This document shows, in pieces, positions 10,514-19,164 of a DNA stretch of 64,000 bases (position 1 is the stretch's first letter; every line of letters starts with the position of its first letter). The notes beneath the pieces are model-generated. The model was not told the origin of the DNA, searched no databases, and saw nothing but the letters and a program-made list of their open reading frames with translations. A program made the position numbers and the translations under genes. The stretch is from Axinella damicornis (lineage: Eukaryota; Porifera; Demospongiae; Axinellida; Axinellidae): contig OZ007508.1 of NCBI GenBank assembly GCA_963931865.1, forward strand, positions 10,538,781 through 10,602,780, given 5' to 3'.

Positions 10514-11062
10514 AAAAGAACTGCAGGTACACAGTAAAATAATGAGCAGGCATGATCACTGGTTACAGAATAAACCACATAGCAACTAGTCAGATAATAC
10601 TGTTCATGCGCTGATTTCTACGTATACATGGTATTCGTTCCCAGGCTCCCCCTGCGTGCGCCGACGAATGAGGCTATTACATAATTATGTCGAAATAAGC
10701 TTTGATTTGATCGCAGATCAGCCATCATCAGAAGCCTCTTCAAGCCTAACTTTGGCTTCTAGGTAACGCTCTGTGGCGCTAACTCTGTCTGGATGGATAT
10801 TAATTAGGCAGTTTCACTAAGATCAGGTGACAGTATGTTCGATTTGTGGTAGACTAGATATTTTTCGGTGTATGTCAGTATGTGTATGAGTTTCAGCAAC
10901 CAGCTGCAGCGTGGGTGTTTTGTATTTATAGTCGTCCGAGTTTTTAGCGACTGCAGCACCCCATTGTCCGCTACTTGGGGATGAGTGTGCTTAGATTTGG
11001 CTTATGCCTGAAGCGTTTGACATGCTTATTTGCATCAGTCTAAATAGAGCCTGTCACGATTA
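10514..11062. other. Spacer without a recognisable gene
   Basis: No supported ORF or repeat. A stretch near 10640-10675 resembles the CGTTCCCAGGCTC termini of small foldback elements seen later (52.4, 57.3, 60.5 kb), but no complete element could be delimited. Confidence 0.35.
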
Positions 11063-11448
11063 ATTTGGACCCCCCTAAAATTGGTTCCCCCTGGAACGAA
11101 TTTTTCTGAAATAATTGGACCCCCCTGAAAAATGTTTCCCCCCTGGCACAGCCGTCCAGCCAAGGCCCAAAGATTAAATCAGTGCATGTCAGAGGTTGGG
11201 AAGGTGCTATATAAAAGATGCTGTTGCCGCAGTGGCAGGCAATCGCCACAATGGCAGACAGAATTGGAACGGAGATCGAGAATGACAGTGAAAAGGCCAA
11301 AGTCAAAATGACGAATAGTGCGGGAGACGAGATAGTTGAATACACCATTCACTGTGCCCAAATTGCTCCTACCCACCAAACCTCACAAAGGAGAAGAAAA
11401 TTAGTTCCAGGGGTGGGTCCATTTAGTTGTTGGCAGAGGGGGTCCAAG
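11063..11448. mobile_element. Possible small element with GGACCCCCC / GGGGGTCC inverted ends
   Basis: TTGGACCCCCCT occurs at about 11065 and again near 11118. Its complement appears as GGGTGGGTCC and AGAGGGGGTCCAA at about 11411-11447. The inverted arrangement of two imperfect pairs suggests a non-autonomous DNA element. No clear target duplication was found. Confidence 0.35.
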
Positions 11449-11532
11449 TGTTGCAGTGAAATAAGTTCCAATGAGAGCAACGGTTTTATCAAATGGCTAC
11501 ACTTTTCATGTGGTAAAAGCAATTACAATTAA
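11251..11532 (+). CDS. Small ORF behind a TATA-like box, doubtful
   Basis: ATG at 11251 opens a short reading frame whose first part is polar and protein-like (MADRIGTEIENDSEKAKVKM), then runs into the repeat end. A TATATAAAAG box lies at 11208-11217, about 35 bp upstream of the ATG, which leaves almost no room for a leader. It lies inside the putative GGACCCCCC element. No domain is recognised and it may be chance. Confidence 0.15.
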   Translation: MADRIGTEIENDSEKAKVKMTNSAGDEIVEYTIHCAQIAPTHQTSQRRRKLVPGVGPFSCWQRGSKCCSEISSNESNGFIKWLHFSCGKSNYN

Positions 11533-11542
11533 TGCGACGTTT

Positions 11543-11650
11543 CAGCATAAAATTTTGCCATTATACAGAAGACAAGTTCAGCATAACATTTCGCCATTAT
11601 ACAGCAAGGCAAGTTTGGCATATAATTTTGCATTTATACAGCAAGACAAA
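11543..11650. repeat. Three copies of a 36-bp tandem repeat
   Basis: The unit begins CAGCATAAAATTTTGCCATT and ends with ATACAG...CAAGTT; three diverged copies lie directly before the large satellite. Confidence 0.75.
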
Positions 11651-11718
11651 AATACTTATTTTATGCCATGTTCTGCACGACGGAATCAGCCAGAACCCAC
11701 GAATGCACAACTTCAAAG

Positions 11719-14700
11719 AGCTCCTTCATCCAGCAGAACCGTTCTAACAGAGTCCAGGCTGAAGTCCTTGTCGGTGCAGGGAACACTCAGTGTGGATGAA
11801 GAAACAACAACATGTGGCTGGGGTGAGGTGTATGTGCGTGCTTGTGTGTAAGAGAGACAGAGATGAAGTCAAGAATCAATCTGCAACTGAACAGTTACAT
11901 ATACCGGTGTTCAGAATCACTATCGTTATAAACCTAGGGGTGTCGTAAAACACATGACACTCACACGGATTAGCTCCTTCATCCAGCATCACCATCCTAA
12001 CAAACTCCAGGATGAGGTCCTTGTGGATGGAGAGAGCACTTAGTGTTGATGAAGAAACAACAACGTGGCTGGGGGAGGTGAGGGTGTGTTCTAGTGCATC
12101 AGAGAGAGGGGAAGAGGTCAAAAATGAATTTGTAACTGAACAGTCACAGGTACTGGGGGAGGAATTACTATATATCACTAGAAAGCAAGGGGTGTCATCA
12201 ATCACATGACACTCACTCGGGCTAGCTCCTTCATCCAGCAGTACCATCCTAACAGAGCCCAGTTTGAAGACTCACACAGGCTAGCTCCTTCATCCAGTAG
12301 CACCATCCTAACAGATGAAGTCCTTGTGGGTGCAGGGAACACATAGTGTGGATGAAGAAACAACAACATGTGGCTGGGGTGAGGTGTATGCGCGTGCTTG
12401 TGTGTAAGAGAGACAGAGATGAAGTCAAGAATCAATCTGCAAATGAACAGTCACAAATACCGGTGTTCAGAATCACTATCGTTTTAAACCTAGGGGTGTC
12501 GTAAAACACATGACACTCACATGGGTTAGCTCCCTCATCCAGCAGCACCATCCTAACAGAGTCCAGGCTTAGGTCCTTGTGGGTGGAGAGAGCACTCAGA
12601 GTTGATGAAGAAACAACCACATGTGGCTGGGGTGAGGTGTGTGTGTGTGCTTGTGCATAAGAGAGAGGGGGAATAGGTCAAAAAGGAATTTGTAACTCAA
12701 TAGTCACAGGTACTGGGGAGGGGAATTACTATCGCTAGAAAGCAAGGGTGTCATCAATCACATGGCACTCACACGGCTAGCTCCTTCATCCACCAGTACC
12801 TTCCTAACAGAGTCCAGGCTGAAGACTCACACAGGCTAGCTCCATGCAGCAGCACCATCCTAACAGGGCCCAGGCTGAGGTCCTTGTGGGTGGATATAGC
12901 ACTCAATGTTGATGAAGAAACAACCACATGTGGCTGGGGTGATGTGTGTGTGTATGCTTGTGCATAAGAGAGAGAGGGAAGAGGTCAAAAATGAATCTGT
13001 AGCTGAACAGTCACAGTACCGGGGGGCAGAATTACTATCATTAGAAAGCAAGGGGTGTCTTCAACCACATGACACTCACACGGGCTAGCTCCTTCATCAA
13101 GCAGCACCATCGTAATAGAGTCCAGGCTGAAGACTCACACGGGCTATCTCCTTCATCCAGCAGCACCATCGTAATAGAGTCCAGGCTGAAGACTCACACG
13201 TGCTAGCTCCTTCATCCAGCAGCACCATCGCAACAGAGTCCAGGCTGAACACTCACACGGGCTAGTTCCTTCATCCAGCAGCACCATCCTAACAGCTAGA
13301 AACTACCACATGTGGCAGGGGTGAGGTGTATGTGCGTATTTGTGTGTAAGAGAGACAGAGATGATGTCAAGAATGAATCAGCAACTGAAGAGTCACAGAC
13401 ACTGGTGTTCAGAATCACTATTGCTAGAAACCTAGGGGTGTCGTCAATCACATGACACTCACATGGGACGTTCTAACAGAGTCCAGGCTGAAGTCCTTGT
13501 CGGTGCAGGGAACACGGATGAAGAAACAACAACATGTGGCTGGGGTGAGGTGTATGTGCGTGCTTGTGTAAGAGAGACAGAGATGAAGTCAAGAATCAAT
13601 CTACAAATGAACAGTCACAAATACCGGTGTTCAGAATCACTATCGCTACAAACTTAGGGGCGTCGTAAAACACATGACACTCACATGGGTTAGCTCCTTC
13701 GTCCAGCAGCACCATCATAACAGAGTTCAGGCTTAGGTCCTTGTGGGTGGAGAGAGCACTCAGAGTTGATGAAGAAACAACCACATGTGGCTGGGGTGAG
13801 GTGTGTGTGTGTGCTTGTGCATAAGAGAGAGGGGGAATAGGTCAAAAAGGAATTTGTAACTTAATAGTCACAGGTACTGGGGGGGGGGGGGGGGGGGATT
13901 ACTATCGCTAGAGAGCAAGGGGGGTCATCAATCACATGGCACTCACACGGCTAGCTCCTTCATTCAGCAGTACCATCCTAACAGAGTCCAGGCTGAAGAC
14001 TCACACAGGCTAGCTCCATCATCCAGCAGCACCATCCTAACAGAGTCCAGGCTGAGGTCCTTGTGGGTGGATAAAGCACTCAATGTTGATGAAGAAGCAA
14101 CGACATGTGGCTGGGGTGATGTGTGTGTGTGCGCTTGTGCATAAGAGAGAGAGGGAAGAGGTCTAAAATGAATCTGTAGCTGAACAGTCAGAGTACCGGG
14201 GGGCAGAATTACTATCGTTAGAAAGCAAGGGGTGTCATCATTCACATGACACTCACACGGGCTAGCTCCTTCATCCAGCAGCACCATCCTAACAGAGTCC
14301 AGGCTGAGGTCCTTGTGGATGGATAAAGCACTCAATGTTGATGAAGAAACAACGACATGTGGCTGGGGTGACGTGTGTGTGTGTGCTTGTGCAAAAGAGA
14401 GAGAGGGAAGAGGTCTAAAATGAATCTGTAGCCGAACAGTCACAGTACCGGGGGGCAGAATTACAATCGTTAGAAAGCAAGTGGTGTCATCAATCACATG
14501 ACACTCACACGGGCTAGCTCCTTCATCCAGCAGCACCATCCTAACAGAGTCCAGGCTGAGGGACTTGTGGGTGGATAAAGCACTCAATGTTGATGAAGAA
14601 ACAACGACATGGGGCTGGGGTGACGTGTGTGTGTGTGGTTGTGCATAAGAGAGAGAGGGAAGAGGTCAAAAATGAATCTGTAGCTGAACAGTCACAGTAC

Positions 14701-15483
14701 CGGGGGTGATAATTACTATCGTTAGAAAGCAAGGGGTGTCATCAATCACATGACACTCACACGGGCTAGCTCCTTCATCCAGCAGCACCATCGTAATAGA
14801 GTCCAGGCTGAAGACTCACACGGGCTAGCTCCTTCATCCAGCAGCACCATCGTAACAGAGTCCAGGCTGAAGACTCACACGGGCTAGTTCCTTCATCCAG
14901 CAGCACCATCCGAACAGCTAGAAACTACCACATGTGGCTGGGGTGAGGTGTATGTGCGTGCTTGTGTAAGAGAGACAGAGATGATGTCAAGAATGAATCG
15001 GCAACTGAACTGTCACAGACATTGGTGTTTAGAATCACTATTGCTAGAAACCTAGGGGTGTCGTCAATCACATGACACTCACATGGGATAGCTCCTTAAT
15101 CCATCAGCACCGTTCTAACAAAGTCCAGGCTGAAGTCCTTGTCGGTGCAGGGAACACGGATGAAGAAACAACAACACGTGGCTGGGGTGAGGTGTATGTG
15201 CGTGCTTGTGTGTAAGAGAGACACAGATGAAGTCAAGAATCAATTTGCAAATGAACAGTCACAAATACCGGTGTTGAGAATCACTTTCGCTATAAACCGA
15301 GGGGTGTCGGAAAACACATGACACTCACATGGGTTAGCTCCTTCGTCCAGCAGCACCATCATAACAGAGTTCAGGCTTAGGTCCTTGTGGGTGGAGAGAG
15401 CACTCAGAGTTGATGAAGAAACAACTACATGTGGCTGGTGTGAGGTGTGTGTGTGTGCTTGTGCATAAGAGAGAGGGGGAATA
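11719..15483. repeat. Satellite field, left block (about 251-bp monomers plus 59-bp sub-monomers)
   Basis: A monomer runs from CTAGCTCCTTCATCCAGCAG through GTCCAGGCTGAGGTCCTTGT, GATGAAGAAACAAC, the palindrome CCACATGTGG, a short GT run, GAACAGTCACA and GTGTCATCAATCACATGACA back to the next copy. The start of ACTCACAC at 14251, 14503 and 14754 gives periods of 252 and 251 bp. A 59-bp derivative, keeping only the CTAGCTCC...GAAGACTCACACGGG part, is inserted in tandem (e.g. 14763-14890). The first monomers (11719-12240) are the most diverged. Minus-strand open frames of about 60-200 codons recur every unit; since 251 is not divisible by 3 they break at each copy and are not treated as genes. Confidence 0.95.
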
Positions 15484-15522
15484 CGGTACGCGTCTTTAAA
15501 ATTGATGCCGAACTTCGGAAAC
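15484..15522. repeat. Left terminal inverted repeat of the transposon
   Basis: Starts CGGTACGCGTCTTTAAAATT and continues GATGCCGAACTT; identical to the inverse of the right end for 32 bases, then a single C/T difference followed by GGAAA on both sides. Confidence 0.93.
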
Positions 15523-15737
15523 ACTTCCGTCGCTGTTTCCGAATGCCGGAAAAACCGAAGCGCGGAAGTGCATAAACGCAAAAGCGGAAGATCCGTAAAC
15601 GAAGTCCGGTGACTTTCGCGGAAAAGGTAAGCGAATTTCGGAAACTTTCAAGTTCCGAAGCGAATTCCGAAGCGAATTCCGAAGCGAATTGATGAACTTC
15701 AGTTCCGCGCCACAAACGCGCGAGCACGAACACAGAG

Positions 15738-17107
15738 ATGAGCTCACTCTCGATCTCATCAGTCGAGGATATGGCTGAAGGAGACCCTCCAACAATACTC
15801 GTTCGATTTGAAGGAAACCAGTCTGAACGATATGACAATACGGAGGAAGAAATCTGGCTACACTGCGTTGTCGCTGTGAACAACACAGCTGTTGTGGAAC
15901 CTTCCCGCGACCAGTTACGTGTTGGAGACTACATTGAGTACGAATTTGTGACAGGAAAAGGAAATGTGCAGGTGTTGCGTGGTATACTTGTTTCCATCGA
16001 TCCAGAAGCGGAACGCCGCGTTCGTTCGACGAGAGCGAGTCGCCCAGTGAGCGCGAAGACAACGACCAAGGGAGCGAGTTGCCTGCCGAGTTCGGACACG
16101 AACGAGAGCCTGGGAATGAGGCTAGACATGGACCGTCGTGCTATCAAGTCTGGCAAAGGCAAAAGGCAGAAGCGTTTCAGTACTTCGCCACTACCTGGTG
16201 CAGGGCCAAAGCGGAATCGTGGTACGTCCATGCATGCAACCCAGCAATTGTAGCAGATCAGATGTATAATATATACAGCACTATTAAGTTTCCCTGTATC
16301 TCTCTGCCAGATGCTGGTGGGGACATCCTATTCGTCAGTGAGGACAAGAGAGGGCCTACAGTAGGAGCTGGATTGCCATCCTCCTCATTAAAGACAATTG
16401 CTAGTCAACTAAGGGAGATCAGGACAACACAGAGTGAACAGTCACAGCGCTACCTAGAACTACTGGAAACACAGTCCCTGGAACTACAGAAACTGAAAGC
16501 TTCACTGTTTTCGCTGGAGAGGACTGTCATGAAGCTAGGTGAAAATGCTGATGCGGGATTACTAAAGGATGATGCAAGTGATGTGGACAGCCTTTTGTCC
16601 AATCCACCTCTTAGTGAGTCCTGTACTTCACTCCCCCGAGCGTTTGATTCTCCACCATGCGGAGAGCCGCTTCTACCTTCAACCAGTGACAAGAAGTTGG
16701 CTCCACCATTTGATGATGCATTCTGGAGCTCATCCCAGGATCAAGCACTCTATCAGCCAGTGGGAATTGGAATGCCATCCCACAACCCTTCTCACCTAAG
16801 AAGGAAATTTACTCCCAAGTCGTCAAATGACGTAATCTCCCTGTATAGGTTCTACAAGAATGCTAAGGACATTGGCAAGCTTGCAGTTGCCTTAGCTAAG
16901 TATACCTATTTTGGACCGACGATAATGGCCCAGTCCACTGTCACAGGACGAGGACTTATCCTATTAAATTGAGACTTCTCCAAGGCAACATCAATGCCAT
17001 TTTCCCGCAGATGGATGATCACCAGTTAAAAGAAGTTTGGGATAAGTGCAAGGATTCCATTGTGGTAGCCTGCAAGAGTTTACGAGGGTGCTTGTGAGTA
17101 GGATTGT
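15738..17107 (+). CDS. Transposon-borne coiled-coil/BEN-domain protein (one intron, one frameshift)
   Basis: ATG at 15738. Exon 1 runs to 16221. A candidate intron 16222-16310 (89 bp) starts GTACGT and ends in a pyrimidine-rich CTCTCTGCCAG; both sides are in phase 1, so the join keeps a GAT codon. Exon 2 is open to a TGA at 16970-16972, giving 381 residues. Residues about 20-90 are a beta-rich acidic region (ILVRFEGN...VGDYIEYEFVTGKG). A basic NLS-like patch follows (SGKGKRQKR, GPKRNR), then a heptad coiled coil (SQLREIRTTQSEQSQRYLEL). The first half of a BEN domain comes next: KDIGKLAVALAKYTYFGPTI then MAQSTVTGRG. The second half (LLQGNINAIFP, LKEVWDKCKDSI, ACKSLRG) continues in another frame to 17107, so one indel near 16955 splits the domain. 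BEN domains bind DNA and act in chromatin repression; its role in the transposon is unknown. Confidence 0.8.
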
Positions 17108-17484
17108 GCCACCATACTCTACCTCCGGGGACTTGGACATTGACTTGCAACCTCCTTTTCTTTTGTCTGCATGCCAGATTTATCTGTGAAGTTTTCTTTC
17201 ATTTAATCTGTTTGATCATGAGTGTGTATTCCTGAAATTTTGTTGTTGATAGTGATCACCAGAAACCAGCGCATCCCTGACTGCATATTGCTCTGCAGGT
17301 TGTTGAGGGCAGAGTTCAGTAGCAAATCACTCATGCGTGCATAATCATGTTATGACAAGCCCAGATTAGACAGCCCACTTAACAGGAACATGTAGATGGG
17401 ATGGCTGTCCAAAAAAGGACCAAAGCATGTTCAAAGCAATACAATTTACAAATCAATGTGAAGCGCTCAAATAAAAGAAAGCCT
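17108..17484. other. Transposon interior without recognised gene
   Basis: Follows the BEN stop codon. It contains a pyrimidine-rich stretch (17150-17210) that may be 3' untranslated sequence. No AATAAA and no DNDPKH-type transposase block was found on either strand. Confidence 0.4.
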
Positions 17485-17716
17485 CTAGTTGTGTCTAGAG
17501 GGCAATCCACTTCTAGAAGCCAGTGCTAGTGCTATATAGAGAACCAAGTCATGCAAGTGTGATCTAGAGGCATTAGCATCTCCATCTAGTTCCACTGTCT
17601 GAAGGAACACCCTCCTGAGTTGACTGATGTATCGCCCACACTTCTGCACATCCACTGTATTCCTTGGACGAGCTCGTCTTTGTTTGCAGGCTTGACAACT
17701 CAACAATGTATTCTTC
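17485..17716 (-). CDS. Possible terminal exon inside the transposon, unknown product
   Basis: On the minus strand a strong acceptor (TTTGTATCCTGTAG) ends at 17717, followed by an open frame to a stop at 17485-17487. One frame reads KNTLLSCQACKQRRARPRNT...FLQTVELDGDANASRS. The frame that would follow directly from the transposase, if its exon ended three bases short of its last open codon, is also open and reads differently. I cannot say which is used, or whether this is the transposase C-terminus, a second captured gene or chance. No catalytic motif is recognisable in either reading. Confidence 0.3.
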
Positions 17717-18031
17717 CTACAGGATACAAATGCAGAGAAGAATGTCATTAGCATGACTGCCATACACTATATCGCTATACATAAAGTAGTAATAGAGGGC
17801 TATCACAGATGGTAGGTAAGAGTGTTGGACACTTCTATAGTACTAGTCTCGTAGGCACTTCTCACCCTCCACGTGTGGACCCCGTCAGAAAAGGGCACAC
17901 GTATGGAGGGAAAGAAGGTCTAGGACGAAACCAATCAACATCTCCGAAAGAAGTGATTATGTAAGATTGTTAGGCCAATCAAGCTATAGCGCTACAGACT
18001 AGCACTTAAATGAAACACCTCACTGTGATAT

Positions 18032-18740
18032 TCACTGACCTTCAGCTTGTGCCACAGGTCGAAGGGTAGGTAGGAGAGCAACCTGTAGAATGCGCACGTA
18101 CATTGCTGCATCCATTATACCGTCAAAAATAGAGATTTCGGTGGCTCCATGCCATCCAATTCCTGCCCACACATGCACCTTGACTGGATGCTTGGCACGA
18201 GGCTTTGGGCAGGGTCGTTCGCCTTTCTTCCTGCAGCAGTCTCTTATGGCACTCAAGCTGTACGGACGTTTCATCTGTCCAGACGACATCCTCAAAGTTG
18301 TCCTGAATGTGAGCTCGAGCCCATTCAAGTCGTTTCTCTTTGTTTGCCTGCCGAATAAGTTGGCAGTACGCGGACCCTCGGTATGTCCAACCTAGTTCAC
18401 GTCGGCCCCGCAATATCGTGCTGAGTGACAGCAGCCCATGGCCGTGGCGCAGCAAGTAGGAACGTATTTGAACTGCAGTCGCCTCGTCGTCAGCTTGCAT
18501 TACATCTTCGATGGTGTTCAGAAGGGCACTGGTGCGCAAGGTCGGCCTTCCTGATCCTTTTCGCCTCTCAATGCTTCCACTCTGAAGATATCATTTGTGG
18601 CAACGTCGCACAACCTGCGTTGTAACACGAATCACAGTAGCTCCCTCGCGCTTCAGCGCTTGGACTACTTCACAGCTAGTTAAGCCACTCTCCTTCAAGG
18701 AAACTATCCTCTGCTTAGCATACTTAGACAGATACGCCAT
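18032..18740 (-). pseudogene. Tc1/mariner-type transposase, disrupted
   Basis: Transposases of this kind bind the terminal inverted repeats and catalyse cut-and-paste movement at TA. The start is ATG at 18738-18740. Residues 1-49 form a helix-turn-helix (YAKQRIVSLKESGLTSCEVV). A TGA at 18591-18593 interrupts the frame. Reading then continues through a GRPR-like linker (IERRKGSGRPTL) and a second helical region to the first catalytic block, FEDVVWTDETSVQLE, with Asp. Near 18245 sense shifts frame into KPRAKHPVKVHVWAGIGWHG and IFDGIMDAAMYVRILQVALL, typical of the DDE_3 core. It ends at a donor-like GTCAGT (18034-18039). The usual DNDPKH-type block with the second catalytic Asp, and the final acidic residue, were not found. 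One nonsense codon, one frameshift and a missing C-terminus make this copy inactive as read. Confidence 0.85.
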
Positions 18741-18925
18741 GGTGTGTCGGCCTCAGCTACATCCAATGTAGCTATGTAGCGGCTGTTCAGAAGGGCACTG
18801 GTGCACAAGGTCGGCCTTCATGATCCTTTTCGTTCGCCTCTCAATGCTTCCAGTCTGAAGATATCGTTTGTGGCAATGTCGCACAACCTGCGTTGTAACA
18901 CGAATCACAGTAGCTCCGTCGCGCT
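18515..18925. repeat. Internal duplication of the transposase 5' region
   Basis: The segment TGTTCAGAAGGGCACTGGTG... at 18515-18652 is repeated at 18784-18925 with a few substitutions and a 4-bp insertion. The extra copy lies upstream of the transposase ATG and duplicates the end of the helix-turn-helix and the linker. It probably arose by local rearrangement within the transposon. Confidence 0.85.
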
Positions 18926-19125
18926 AGCTAGCTACACACGCGGAATTGCCGAATTTGGCGCGGAATCCGCTTCCGCGCTAGCGCTAGAATCCATTCCGCG
19001 GGTACGGAAGAAGCCTTCCGCGGCTACGGAAGAAGCCTTCCGCTTCTCCGGAAAAAACTTTCCGAAACTCGGAAGAAGCCTTCCGCTTTGCGGCGGAGAA
19101 GCGCCGCAAACGCATTTCGGAAAGA

Positions 19126-19164
19126 CTTTCCAAAGTTCGGCATCAATTTTAAAGACGCGTACCG
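19126..19164. repeat. Right terminal inverted repeat of the transposon
   Basis: Ends ...GGCATCAATTTTAAAGACGCGTACCG, the inverse of the left end, and is followed directly by the duplicated TA and satellite sequence. Confidence 0.93.

Larger units (their letters stand above)
15484..19164. mobile_element. Complete 3681-bp TIR transposon with TA target duplication, Tc1/mariner-type, carrying a BEN-domain gene
   Basis: The left end begins CGGTACGCGTCTTTAAAATT; the right end is its inverse, with 32 identical terminal bases and near-identity for about 6 more. The flanks are TA (15482-15483) and TA (19165-19166). Removing the element and one TA restores the satellite sequence GGGGGAATAGGTCAAAAAGG, seen uninterrupted in paralogous monomers near 21313 and 22950. 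Subterminal regions are rich in TTCCG/CGGAA words. Inside are a plus-strand BEN gene (15738-17107), an unidentified minus-strand exon (17485-17716) and a minus-strand transposase (18032-18740). TA duplication plus a DDE_3-like transposase place it in the IS630/Tc1/mariner superfamily. The transposase is broken, so the copy is probably not autonomous. Confidence 0.92.
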
